From Trebonia sp963795335 (GTDB taxonomy: Bacteria > Actinomycetota > Actinomycetes > Streptosporangiales > Streptosporangiaceae): a stretch of 64,000 nucleotides of DNA. The stretch covers positions 160,607 to 224,606 of the forward strand of contig CAWCHI010000018.1 of NCBI GenBank assembly GCA_963795335.1, written 5' to 3'. The notes beneath the pieces were generated by a model. The model had not been told where the DNA came from. It made no database searches and saw nothing but the letters and a program-made list of their open reading frames with translations. This document shows positions 9,842-18,552 of this stretch, piece after piece (positions within the stretch are counted from its first letter, which is position 1; every line of letters starts with the position of its first letter). A program made the translations under genes and the position numbers.

Positions 9842-11146
9842 TTGCTGAGCTTCCTCGACCCGCTGTTCGAGGCGGTCGCCTGGGTGATGATGCGCATCCA
9901 CGCGGTGCTCGCCGTGCCGTTCGGCGCGATCGAGCGGTGTGACCTGGGCCCTGACGATCGTCATCCTCGTGGTGCTGATGCGGCTCGTCATGGTGCCGCT
10001 GTTCATCAAGCAGCGGAACTCCATGTGGAAGATGCAGTCACACATGCCCCAGCTGCAGGAGCTCCGCAAGAAGTACAAGAACGACAAGACCCGTCTCAAC
10101 GAAGAGACGATGAAGTTCTACAAGGAGAACGGCATCAACCCGCTCGGGCGGCTGCCTGCCGCTGGTAGCGCAGCTGCCGGTCTTCTGGTCGCTGTTCAAC
10201 GTGCTGAGGGCAATCGCCGACTGGAAGCCCGGTCAGACTCCGAAGTACGGGATGACCACCGCCTTCGTGACCCAGCGCGTCCGAGGCGCGGATCTTCGGC
10301 ATCAAGCTGGTCGACCAGTTCCTGCACCCCGTTCCGGGCGAGTCGGCGACCTCACGGTATCTCATCGTCGTGTTCGTGCTGATCAGCGCGGGGACGACGT
10401 TCCTGACGATGCGCCAGAGCCAGAAGCGCGGCATGATGAACGGCGGCCAGCCGACGCCCGACCCGGATCAGCCGGGTGCGGCCGCCGCCAGCGCGATGTC
10501 GAAGAACATGATGTACATCGCCCCGTTCTTCGCTCTTACTGGTCTGTACTGGCAGTTCGGCCTGGTCCTGTACTGGGTCACCACGAACGTCTGGACGCTC
10601 GGGCAGCAGCACTTCCTGTTCCGCAAGCTTCCGGTGGTGGGAAGCGCTACCGTTGGTGCGTCCGCGGCTCCGGTCGCGGCCGCGGCAGTGAAGTCGGCGC
10701 CCGTCAAGGGAACGCCGGCGAAGGGCACCGTCAGGAACGGCACTTCCAGCACCTCTGGGACGGTCAAGGCCGGAACGGCCGCTAAGACCGGGACCAAGGC
10801 GGCCGCCCCGAAGGCGGCCGCCCCGAATGCCGTGGCCCCGAAAACGGCGGCCCCGAAGGCTTCCGGGGCTAAGCCGGTCACCACGACCAAGGCCAACGGC
10901 ACCAAGCCGGCCAGCCAGGCCGCCGCCACCGACACGGCTGCCGTCCCGGTGGCCAAGTCAAAGGCAAACGGCAGCGACGGCGCCAGCGGAACCGGCGCGA
11001 GCAGCGGGCCGAGCATGCTCAAGCGGTTCAGCCGCAGCAAGGAAGAGCCGGAAGAGGTACCGGCCGCCCCGCAGACCCGGGTCGTACGGCAGCAGCCGAG
11101 CCGGCAGTCACGCAGCAAGCGCGGCGGCAACACCGGCAAGCGGTGA
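9842..11146 (+). CDS. yidC: membrane protein insertase YidC (three frameshifts)
   Basis: This is the YidC/Oxa1 insertase. The start is TTG 9842, preceded by AAGGAG seven bases upstream (LLSFLDPLFEAVAWVMMRIH). The core continues through three frames, each shift explained by one extra base (near 9935, 10147 and 10285): VTWALTIVILVVLMRLVMVP, then MPQLQELRKKYKNDKTRLNE, NPLGGCLPLVAQLPVFWSLF and MYIAPFFALTGLYWQFGLVL. After the last membrane segment comes a roughly 170-residue tail of A/K/P/T repeats ending in a basic stretch (RSKRGGNTGKR). Such tails occur in actinobacterial YidC and may contact the ribosome. Clustering with yidD and jag is normal. Confidence 0.93.
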
Positions 11147-11186
11147 ACCGGCCGTGGGGGATGGTCCAGTTGAGGGGTTCGGCACG

Positions 11187-11807
11187 ATGGTAGATCAGGA
11201 GCAGGAACTGAACAGCGTGGTCGATGACGAGGGGCCCGCGGCAGCCGGCGACGACCTGGACGAGCTGGTCGACGACGAAGCCGAGGATGACGAAGCCGAG
11301 GACGACGGCGGCGAAGAGGCCGAGGACGACGGCGACGACGAGCCCGACCTGGGCACGCTCGAGGAAGAGGGTGAGATCGCCGCCGATTACATCGAGGGAC
11401 TGCTGGACATCGCGGACCTTGACGGCGATATCGACATGGACGTGGAAGGCGACCGAGCGGTCGTGTCGGTCGTCGGCGCCACCCTCGACGAGCTGGTCGG
11501 CGACGACGGCGAGGTCCTGGAAGCGCTACAGGAACTCACCCGGCTGGCGGTGCACCGGCGGACCGGCTCCCGGGCCCGGCTGATGCTGGACGTCGGCGGC
11601 TTCCGCGCGCGGCGGCGAGAGGAGCTGGCCGAGCTCGGACGCTCGGTCGCGGACGAGGTGTCGCGGACTGGTGAGCCGAAGAAGCTGCGGGCCATGTCCC
11701 CGTTCGAGCGGAAGATTGTCCACGACGCCGTCGCGTTCGCCGGGCTGCGCAGCGAGTCGGAGGGCGAGGAGCCAAACCGCCGCGTGGTCGTCTTCCCGGT
11801 CGGCTGA
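11187..11807 (+). CDS. jag: Jag/KhpB-type RNA-binding protein (KH + R3H)
   Basis: This predicted single-stranded-nucleic-acid-binding protein has 206 residues from ATG 11187. The first about 65 residues are very acidic (runs of D and E) in place of the Jag-N domain. A KH-like region follows (YIEGLLDIADLDGDIDMDVE to LTRLAVHRRTGSRARLMLDV), then R3H with ELAELGRSVADEVSRTGEPK and the MSPFERKIVHDAVAFAGL helix, ending RRVVVFPVG. The frame is intact. It sits 40 bp after yidC and 11 bp before rsmG in the conserved cluster. Confidence 0.92.
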   Translation: MVDQEQELNSVVDDEGPAAAGDDLDELVDDEAEDDEAEDDGGEEAEDDGDDEPDLGTLEEEGEIAADYIEGLLDIADLDGDIDMDVEGDRAVVSVVGATLDELVGDDGEVLEALQELTRLAVHRRTGSRARLMLDVGGFRARRREELAELGRSVADEVSRTGEPKKLRAMSPFERKIVHDAVAFAGLRSESEGEEPNRRVVVFPVG

Positions 11808-11818
11808 GGCGGACCGAG

Positions 11819-12502
11819 GTGGCCTCGGCGGAGGTGACCGCCGAGGCCACAGCTGTCTTCGGCGACGTCCTGGAAAAGGCATGCCGGTATGCGGATCTGC
11901 TCGCGACCGATGGGGTGACCCGCGGCCTGATCGGGCCGCGGGAGACCGAGCGGCTCTGGGACCGCCACCTGCTGAACTGCGCCGTGGTAGCCGAGCTGCT
12001 GCCGGAGCAGGGACAGCTGGTCGACATCGGCTCCGGAGCCGGGCTGCCTGGCGTCGTGCTGGCGATGCTGCGTCCGTCACTCGACGTCGTGTTGCTCGAG
12101 CCGCTCCTGCGGCGATCGTCCTTCCTTTCGGAATGCGTCTCTGAACTTGGACTTTCAAATGCTACAGTGCTCCGCGCACGAGCTGAGGACAAGGCCGCCG
12201 CGGGCATCAGGGCGGACATCGCGACGGCGCGCGCGGTCGCACCGCTCGATCGGCTGGCGGGCTGGGCCAACGGGCTCCTGCGACCGGGCGGAGAACTGCT
12301 CGCGATCAAGGGGCAGTCCGCCGCGGCCGAGCTGGCGGCCGCGGAGCCGGTACTTTCCCGACTTGGCGTGCGGAGTGCAGGGGTTCTGCAAGCCGGTCAC
12401 GGTAGGGTCGTAGATACGACCACGGTTGTCCGTGTCGTTATGCAAGGTCGTGGCCGAGAGGAGCGTGCAGGTGCTCAGCGCAGCCGGCGTGGGGTGGCCT
12501 GA
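11819..12502 (+). CDS. rsmG: 16S rRNA (guanine-527-N7)-methyltransferase
   Basis: RsmG (GidB) uses SAM to methylate G527 of 16S rRNA; its loss gives low-level streptomycin resistance in many bacteria. The ORF has 227 residues from GTG 11819. The family pieces are present: ETERLWDRHLLNCAVVAELL, the SAM-binding LVDIGSGAGLPGVVLAMLRP, and TARAVAPLDRLAGWANGLLR with GGELLAIKGQSA. The frame is intact and the length normal. Confidence 0.95.
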   Translation: MASAEVTAEATAVFGDVLEKACRYADLLATDGVTRGLIGPRETERLWDRHLLNCAVVAELLPEQGQLVDIGSGAGLPGVVLAMLRPSLDVVLLEPLLRRSSFLSECVSELGLSNATVLRARAEDKAAAGIRADIATARAVAPLDRLAGWANGLLRPGGELLAIKGQSAAAELAAAEPVLSRLGVRSAGVLQAGHGRVVDTTTVVRVVMQGRGREERAGAQRSRRGVA

Positions 12503-12676
12503 CGGGAGGACGGCTCTGATGCCAGGCGTGACCGGGCTGGGATGGCCCGGGAAGCGGCTGAGGCTCTCCTCATCTCAATCCCCCGAGCAGGTCTTGGAAG
12601 GTACGTCGGTGAACGGTCGGGACGAACTCTCCGCCTCCCCGGTTCTGACCGGGTTCGGAACGCGCTCGCGGCCGCG

Positions 12677-12690
12677 GTTTCACGTGGAAC
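12677..12690. promoter_or_regulatory. parS site upstream of parA
   Basis: GTTTCACGTGGAAC is the parS form common in actinomycetes, 64 bp before the chosen parA start. Confidence 0.85.
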
Positions 12691-12754
12691 ACCGGAAGAA
12701 GTGAAGGCAGCGATGCCCCCGGTGACCGGCCCCGCGGTGAGTGGAGGGACCCAG

Positions 12755-13699
12755 ATGACGCCCGATCAAGCATCCCCGGAAGTGACAGCGACGGTGTCAG
12801 ACACGGCCGTGGTAGTACCAGCGGCTCCCGTCAACTCCGGTGACACCCCGATCGCGCGGGCCGCCGAAGCAGCGGTCGGCGGTCGCGGTGGCACCAAGCG
12901 CGAGCAGTGGCCGCAGCCGAAGCGCTGCCGGATTATGACGGTCGCCAACCAGAAGGGCGGCGTCGGCAAAACCACCACCGCGGTCAACCTCGCGGCCAGC
13001 CTTTCCCAGCACGGTAACCGGGTCCTCGTGGTCGACTTGGACCCGCAGGGGAACGCCTCGACCGCCCTCGACGTCGACCATCACGTCGGCGCCGACTCGG
13101 TCTACAACGCGCTGGTCGAGGAGCGCCCGCTGTCCGAGGTGGTGGCGGAGGTCGAGGGGATGCCCGGCCTCTTCTGCGCCCCGGCCACCATCGACCTGGC
13201 CGGAGCCGAGATCGAACTTGTGCCGATGGTGGCCCGGGAGTCACGCCTGAACAGGTCGATCGAACAGCTCGACCTGGACGCCTTCGACTACGTGCTGATT
13301 GACTGCCCGCCGTCCCTCGGCCTGCTCACGGTCAACGCCCTGGTCGCGGCGGAGGAAGTGCTCATCCCGATCCAGTGCGAGTACTACGCCCTCGAGGGTC
13401 TCGAGCAGTTGCTGCGCACGGTCGAGCTCGTCCGTGGCCACCTCAACGCTAACCTGCGGGTGTCCACCATCCTGCTCACCATGTACGACGGCCGCACCCG
13501 GCTGGCAACCCAGGTCGCTGACGATGTTCGCAGCCACTTCGGCGACGTCGTGCTGCAGACCATCATCCCGCGGTCGGTCCGCGTCTCCGAGGCCCCGAGC
13601 TACGGCCAGTCCGTGATTACCTACGATCCTGCTTCATCCGGTGCTGTCGCCTACGCCGAGGCCGCGCGCGAGCTTGCTTACCGCGCCGTCACTGGCTGA
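12755..13699 (+). CDS. parA: chromosome-partitioning ATPase ParA (Soj)
   Basis: This deviant-Walker ATPase moves ParB-parS complexes. I choose ATG 12755 because GGAGG lies seven bases upstream; the frame is open further upstream but crosses the parS site. The protein has 314 residues. A variable N-terminus of about 60 residues precedes RIMTVANQKGGVGKTTTAVN (deviant Walker A), VLVVDLDPQGNASTALDVDH, FDYVLIDCPPSLGLLTVNAL and IPIQCEYYALEGLEQLLRTV. The frame is intact. Unlike the usual parAB operon, parB here lies convergent on the other strand. Confidence 0.95.
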   Translation: MTPDQASPEVTATVSDTAVVVPAAPVNSGDTPIARAAEAAVGGRGGTKREQWPQPKRCRIMTVANQKGGVGKTTTAVNLAASLSQHGNRVLVVDLDPQGNASTALDVDHHVGADSVYNALVEERPLSEVVAEVEGMPGLFCAPATIDLAGAEIELVPMVARESRLNRSIEQLDLDAFDYVLIDCPPSLGLLTVNALVAAEEVLIPIQCEYYALEGLEQLLRTVELVRGHLNANLRVSTILLTMYDGRTRLATQVADDVRSHFGDVVLQTIIPRSVRVSEAPSYGQSVITYDPASSGAVAYAEAARELAYRAVTG

Positions 13700-13715
13700 T
13701 TTGTTTTCTGGGTTT

Positions 13716-14113
13716 AGGTGGCGGGGCTGGGCGGGGACGGGTCCGGCGCGGCAGCGACGGTACCGCCGGATATAACCGGAAGAGAAGAACCCCCGTAAGG
13801 TCACTGGGCGAGAAGTAGAAAACGCTCTTGTTGGCCCGGTGGCTGCGGGGAGACCCTGACGGAGCGGAATTCCCACCCTTAACGCCAGCCCTCCACCAGG
13901 GCAACGTCACCGCCCGCGCTGCCCCGCGCCCTTCAACCCACCGGCCCGCACCGCGGGCTCAGCGCAACCACTGACCCGCTCGCGCTGCCTTCCAGCGAAG
14001 ATGGGGCAGGGCGCGGCGGAGGATCCGCGGCGGCGTTCGGGCAGCGCCGATCGGTCTTATCGGCGAGGCCCGACTTGCCGCCGCGGATCCCCGCAAGCCC
14101 AGCCCCGCCACCT
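13716..14113. repeat. 17-bp inverted repeat framing the parA-parB gap
   Basis: AGGTGGCGGGGCTGGGC at 13716-13732 is repeated exactly inverted at 14097-14113. The arms frame almost the whole 442-bp gap between the convergent parA and parB stops. No credible gene lies inside; the right part is filled by the 70-nt hairpin at 14021-14090, and I see nothing recognisable in 13740-14020. Confidence 0.8.
14021..14090. terminator. long nested hairpin between convergent parA and parB
   Basis: GGATCCGCGGCGGC (14021-14034) pairs perfectly with GCCGCCGCGGATCC (14077-14090). Inside, TCGGGC pairs with GCCCGA and CGCCGAT with ATCGGCG around a seven-base loop. There is no T-run. It is a likely bidirectional transcription stop for the convergent genes. 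Confidence 0.55.
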
Positions 14114-14141
14114 CAACGCCGTAACAGAACGCCTTCAAAGA

Positions 14142-15209
14142 TCAGTCTGAAGGCAAGGACTCCGGCCGAGCCGACGAGGCATCAGGCGACATCGCCTTCA
14201 CGATCCGCTCAAGATCGTCGATCGTCGCGAACTCGACGGTGATCTTGCCCTTCTTCTGCCCCATTTCGACCTTGACCCGGGTGTCGAAGATGTCGGAGAG
14301 GCGGTCTGACAAGTGCCGGAGGGCGGGGGCCACCGGTCGGTTGACGGGGCCTTTACGGGGCGGCTTGACGGCGTCTTGTTTGAAGGTGAGGACGATCTCC
14401 TCGACGTTGCGGACCGAGAGGCCCTCGGCGAAGATGCGGTGGGCGAGACGTTCCTGGTCGGCCGGGTCGTTCAGGGAGAGCAGGGCCCGGGCGTGGCCGG
14501 CGCTGAGCTCGCCCGCGGCCAGACGCTTCTGAACGAACGGGGGCAGGTTGAGCAGGCGGAGGGTATTGCTGATGTGCGGGCGGGAGCGGCCGATGCGCTG
14601 CGCCAGCTGCTCGTGGGTGGCGCCGAAGTCGTCGAGCAGCTGCTGGTAGGCAGCGGCCTCTTCGAGCGGGTCGAGTTGCTGCCGGTGCAGGTTTTCCAGC
14701 AACGCGTCGCGCAGCATGTCCGTGTCAGGCGTCTCACGGACGATGGCCGGGATGACCCCGAGGCCGGCCTGCTGGGAGGCACGCCAGCGTCGCTCGCCCA
14801 TGACGAGCTCGTACTGACCGGGGCTGAGCTTACGCACGACGACCGGCTGGAGCAGGCCGACCTCGGTGATGGAGGCGGCCAGCTCGTCCAGGGCTTCTTC
14901 GTCGAAGGTGCGGCGAGGCTGACGCGGGTTCGGGGTGATCGAGCCGACCGGGACCTCTTCGAAGTAGGCGCCCGTCACCTCCCGCAGCCCGGCGCCGCCC
15001 GCGTCAGCGGCTGATGAATCGGCGCCGATGCTCGTCCGGTGGTCCTGACCGTTACCGTCGGCCGACGCCGCCGGGCTGGTGCCAGCCAGCCCGGCCGACG
15101 GTGCCACCGACTGACCGCTGGCCGCGGGGCCGGTCGCGAGCCCCGGGCGCGAGGCCTCCGGGATCAGTGCTCCGAGACCTTTGCCAAGACCTCGTCGTTG
15201 CTGCGCCAC
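14142..15209 (-). CDS. parB: chromosome-partitioning protein ParB
   Basis: ParB is the parS-binding CTP switch protein. It has 355 residues from GTG 15209 (VAQQRRGLGKGLGALIP), chosen because GGGAG lies just upstream; the frame is also open 87 bp further. The ParB/Srx domain has ITPNPRQPRRTFDEEALDEL and the CTP-binding motif GERRWRASQQAG. The HTH has THEQLAQRIGRSRPHISNTL, and the C-terminal dimerisation part ends in GKITVEFATIDDLERIVKAM. The frame is intact. It faces parA tail to tail, and two perfect parS sites lie just upstream of its start. Confidence 0.96.
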   Translation of the reverse strand: MAQQRRGLGKGLGALIPEASRPGLATGPAASGQSVAPSAGLAGTSPAASADGNGQDHRTSIGADSSAADAGGAGLREVTGAYFEEVPVGSITPNPRQPRRTFDEEALDELAASITEVGLLQPVVVRKLSPGQYELVMGERRWRASQQAGLGVIPAIVRETPDTDMLRDALLENLHRQQLDPLEEAAAYQQLLDDFGATHEQLAQRIGRSRPHISNTLRLLNLPPFVQKRLAAGELSAGHARALLSLNDPADQERLAHRIFAEGLSVRNVEEIVLTFKQDAVKPPRKGPVNRPVAPALRHLSDRLSDIFDTRVKVEMGQKKGKITVEFATIDDLERIVKAMSPDASSARPESLPSD

Positions 15210-15329
15210 TACTTCTCCCGTCGGATGCCCGTTATGCTGCGGAGACGGCACCAGACTGGCTGGCGGACCGTGGCCGCCCTTCCAATCTAACGGCAATGAG
15301 ACGCGAAATCCCCGGGATCAGCGAGGCTG

Positions 15330-15343
15330 GTTTCACGTGAAAC
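15330..15343. promoter_or_regulatory. perfect parS site (upstream of parB, first)
   Basis: GTTTCACGTGAAAC, a perfect palindrome, lies 120 bp upstream of the parB start. Confidence 0.92.
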
Positions 15344-15372
15344 CGGCGCCGGGCAGCGCAGCGGCCGAGGCC

Positions 15373-15386
15373 GTTTCACGTGAAAC
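15373..15386. promoter_or_regulatory. perfect parS site (upstream of parB, second)
   Basis: GTTTCACGTGAAAC is repeated 43 bp from the previous site, just beyond the stop of the aldolase-like gene. Confidence 0.92.
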
Positions 15387-15398
15387 CAGCAGCGGAGG

Positions 15399-16461
15399 TC
15401 AGGGCCGCAGCCCGGCTCGCTGCACGCGCGGGGCGCCGGCCGCGGCCGCGATGTCGTCGAGGAAGGCGTCGACGTCCCCCTCGAGGGTGTCGTACGCCGT
15501 CATCCACCGGACAATGGAAGCGGACTCGTCCCACACGTGGAAGGTCCAGTCCTGCTGAAGCTGAGCGATGTGCCGGGAGTGCAGCCGGGCGAAGACCGCG
15601 TCGGACTGGACCGGGTAGACCACCTCGACCCCGGGGATGCCGGCCAGCCCGGTGGCCAGCCGGGCGGCCATCGCGTTGGCGTGCGCGGCGTTCTTCAGCC
15701 ACAGGTCGTCGGCTAGGAGCGCGTCGAACTGTGCCGCAAGGAAGCGCATCTTGGAGGACAGCTGCAGGTACTGCTTGCGAAGGTAGGGGGCGCTGGCCGC
15801 TTCGGCCTGGCCCATCACGATCACCGCCTCGGCGCCCATGGCTCCGTTCTTGGTGCCGCCGAAGCTGAGTACGTCCGCGGTGCTTGCCAGCTCGGCCAGC
15901 GTGCAGCCGAGATGGGCCGCCGCGTTGGCCAGGCGGGCACCGTCCAGGAAGACCCGCAACCCGTTTGCGGCGCAGAACTCCTTGATCGCCGTGAGCTCGG
16001 CCAGCGAGTAGCACGTGCCGAACTCGGTCGACTGGGTGACGGCGACCACGCCGGGCTGGGCGAAGTGTTCGTCGCCACGGCCGGCCAGCCGGGTGGCGAT
16101 CAGGTCCGGGGTCAGCTTCCCGTCCGGGGCGCGGACGGTCAGCAGCTTGGTGCCGAGCAGGCTTTCGGAGGCGCCGCACTCGTCGGTATTGATGTGGGCC
16201 GACTCGGCGCAGATGACTGCCTCGTGGCGGCCGAGCAGCAAGCCAAGCCCGAGGACGTTCGCGCCGCTGCCGTTCATCACCAGGTACACCCCGCCCTGAG
16301 CGCCCGATCAGCCGGCGGATCTCGCTGGTCACCTTCTCCGTCCACGGGTCGGCGCCGTAGGCAACGGCATCGCCGGCATTCGCCTCGACGATGGCGCGCA
16401 TAACCGCAGGATGAGTACCCGCGTGATTGTCGCTGCCGAAGCTCTTCCGCGCTACCGCCAT
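15399..16461 (-). CDS. low-specificity threonine aldolase-like PLP enzyme (one frameshift)
   Basis: This is a beta-eliminating-lyase/threonine aldolase family enzyme, which cleaves L-threonine to glycine and acetaldehyde with PLP. It starts at ATG 16461 (MAVARKSFGSDNHAGTHPAV), includes GDAVAYGADPWTEKV, then shifts near 16297 (one extra G) into GVYLVMNGSGANVLGLGLLL. Later come AHINTDECGASESLLGTKLL, GLRVFLDGARLANAAAHLG and LSFGGTKNGAMGAEAVIV, whose lysine should hold PLP. The reconstructed length of about 354 residues is normal. It follows two parS sites and reads toward parB; a functional link to segregation is not implied. Confidence 0.85.
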
Positions 16462-16577
16462 CTTGGTCCTCCATCTGTTATTTCTCGCTCACGTGTCACC
16501 GCATTCCCTGCCGCCGACAGGGTACGATGCCAAAATAGTGGCTGGTTCACGCTGACCTGATCGGGGAACTCATCGGG

Positions 16578-17219
16578 ATGTCACGCCGACTTGTCAACAT
16601 CACACTGGATAATCTCGGCGACATCCCGCCGAGTTGCCGCACGTGTGTTTTCTGGGAACTCGACCCGGTCAGCAAGGCCCGCGCGGATGCGTCCGACCCT
16701 GGACTGGAAAAGGAGTCCTGGATCTCCTCGGTCCTCCTCGAGTGGGGGAGTTGCGGGAAGATCCTCTACGTCGACGGCGTGCCGGCCGCGTACGTGCTTT
16801 TCGCTCCGCCGCAATATGTGCCCCGGTCGGTCGCCTTTCCCACCAGTCCGGTCAGCGCGGACGCGGTCCTCTTGATGACGGCCCGGGTGCTGAGCGAGTT
16901 CTCCGGTGGCGGCCTCGGCCGCATGCTGATCCAGGGCATGGCCAAGGACCTGACCCGGCGAGGAGTACGGGCGATCGAGGCCTTCGGTGACAAGGAATGG
17001 ACCGCACCTGCCTGCGTCCTGCCGGTGGACTACCTGCTCGCCGTCGGCTTCAAGACCGTCCGTCCGCACCACCGCAATCCCCGGCTGCGCATGGAGCTCC
17101 GCTCGACGCTGAGCTGGCGCGAAGACGTCGAGGTGGCGCTCGAACGGCTGCTGGGCTCGATGACCCCCGAGCGTGTGCTCCGCCCCTCGCCCGCCGCTGT
17201 GATCAGCGGCCAGCTCTAG
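16578..17219 (+). CDS. GNAT-family acetyltransferase
   Basis: The protein has 213 residues in one frame from ATG 16578. The acetyl-CoA-binding fold is suggested by VLSEFSGGGLGRMLIQGMAK, preceded by GKILYVDGVPAAYVLFAPPQ. A CRTCVFWELDP motif lies near the N-terminus. A GNAT protein with this kind of CxxCxFWE start is a recurrent neighbour of parB in actinobacteria, as I recall it. The substrate is unknown. It is divergent from the aldolase-like gene across 116 bp. Confidence 0.75.
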   Translation: MSRRLVNITLDNLGDIPPSCRTCVFWELDPVSKARADASDPGLEKESWISSVLLEWGSCGKILYVDGVPAAYVLFAPPQYVPRSVAFPTSPVSADAVLLMTARVLSEFSGGGLGRMLIQGMAKDLTRRGVRAIEAFGDKEWTAPACVLPVDYLLAVGFKTVRPHHRNPRLRMELRSTLSWREDVEVALERLLGSMTPERVLRPSPAAVISGQL

Positions 17220-17231
17220 GCAAAGCGGCGG

Positions 17232-18033
17232 TCACTGGGTCGCGATGACGACGCAGCGCCGGAACTCGGCCAGCGCATCGCGATCGCCCGTGATCGTCAC
17301 CCGCCCAGCCCGGCCCGGGACCTCACGGTTCCAGCCCCACAGCAGCACGTCGACCGGTGTCCCCGCTGACCGTGACGTCGGCCGGCTGGTCCCCGGCGGA
17401 AGGCTCACCCGGTCCGCCCTCAACCGTGAACTCACCCGGCGACGTCTTGACGAGCCAGGTCACCCGAGGGCTGCCGGCGGTCGCTTTCGCCTCGAACTTG
17501 ATCGTGCGACCGGGGGATCCGGCCAGCGCTTCTTCGAAGTAGTCGGTCCAGGCCGCGACGCTATAGGCGACGAAGACCCTCAGCAGCTCGTCGATCCCGT
17601 CGATCGCCAGGTCATCGGGGATCGGGGCGACATCGGCCCCGGCCGCCAGCTCGGCGTCGACCCGGTGGATCACGCTCTCCTGCGCCATCCGCCGGAACCA
17701 GAACCCCACCGTCGGATCAGGCGCGTACCAGGTCCCTCCGCGATCAGCCGGGTTGCGCGTCGTCAGCTCCTGAACAAGGTCGGCGTAGGAGCGGTCGAGC
17801 AACTCCAGCGGCTCCTCATCCTTGAGCCCGGCCGGCGGCCAGTCACTCTCCGTCTCCGCCCCGAGCCGCATGCACTCGACCTTGTGCAGGTACACCTCCC
17901 CCACGTGACGCACGAGGTCAGCCACCACCCAGTCCGGGCAGGTAGGAACCGGGGCCTGCAGGTGCCCCGGCGCCACCTCCCGCATCCGCCGGTAATCGGC
18001 GTCGAGGGACTCCAGAAACCGCGAGTTCTCCAT
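17232..18033 (-). CDS. maleylpyruvate isomerase-family, mycothiol-dependent protein (one frameshift)
   Basis: This is a DinB-like MDMPI family protein; members use mycothiol or related thiols. From ATG 18033 it reads MENSRFLESLDADYRRMREV and then the typical VPTCPDWVVADLVRHVGEVY. The metal-site histidine lies in MAQESVIHRVDAELAAG. A C-terminal SCP2-like part follows (FTVEGGPGEPSAGDQPADVT), and after one extra G near 17362 it continues TPVDVLLWGWNREVPGRAGR to DRDALAEFRRCVVIATQ. Joined, it is about 266 residues, normal for the family. The exact reaction is not predictable. Confidence 0.8.
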
Positions 18034-18124
18034 AAGAGCGAGTCAACCACAAGGCCCGGGGAGTAGTACAGATTTCGAGAGCAAGGAAACGAGAAGCGGG
18101 GGGCGAAGGGGTGAAGCCACTCGC

Positions 18125-18160
18125 GTCGGACCTCCGATCGGGTTCGATCGGTGGTCCGAC
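18125..18160 (-). terminator. hairpin downstream of trxA
   Basis: GTCGGACC-T-CCGATCG and CGATCGG-T-GGTCCGAC form a 15-bp stem with one T-T mismatch around a GGTT loop, 63 bp after the trxA stop. Flanking CTCGC/GCGAG may extend it. There is no clear T-run, as is common in actinomycetes. Confidence 0.6.
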
Positions 18161-18222
18161 AGCGAGCGGCGATCCCCTCGCCCCCCGCGACCCGCAGCTT
18201 GCCTGCGGTAGCCAGGGAAAGG

Positions 18223-18546
18223 CTAGATGAACTCAGCCAGGTCCTTGAGCAGCGCCGCCTTCGGCTTAGCGCCCTTGATCTGCTTCACGACCTCACCGTT
18301 CTGGAACACGTTGAGCGTCGGGATGGCGAGGATCGAGTACCGCTGGGCGATGCCCGGGTTGTCGTCCACGTTCAGCTTGACAACGTCGATCTTGTCGGCG
18401 TACTCGCCCGCGATCTCCTCGAGGACCGGGGCGATCATCCGGCACGGGCCACACCACTCGGCCCAGTAGTCAACGATGACCGGCTTGTTGTTCTTCAGGA
18501 CCTCGGTCTCGAAGGTCGCGTCGGTGACGGCCTTGGTCGCACCCAT
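18223..18546 (-). CDS. trxA: thioredoxin
   Basis: This 107-residue thioredoxin reads in one frame from ATG 18546 (MGATKAVTDATFETEVLKNN). The redox site WAEWCGPCRMIAPVL is intact, as are the cis-proline region YSILAIPTLNVFQNGEVV and the C-terminal helix. It is six bases downstream of trxB and clearly cotranscribed; a sigma-R-type promoter precedes trxB, suggesting induction by disulphide stress. Confidence 0.97.
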   Translation of the reverse strand: MGATKAVTDATFETEVLKNNKPVIVDYWAEWCGPCRMIAPVLEEIAGEYADKIDVVKLNVDDNPGIAQRYSILAIPTLNVFQNGEVVKQIKGAKPKAALLKDLAEFI

Positions 18547-18552
18547 GGGTGA

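Noticed and set aside
13700..14141. CRISPR-like or mobile-element interpretation of the parA-parB repeats
   Set aside because: There is only one inverted pair and a nested hairpin, with no regular spacers, transposase or target duplication visible.
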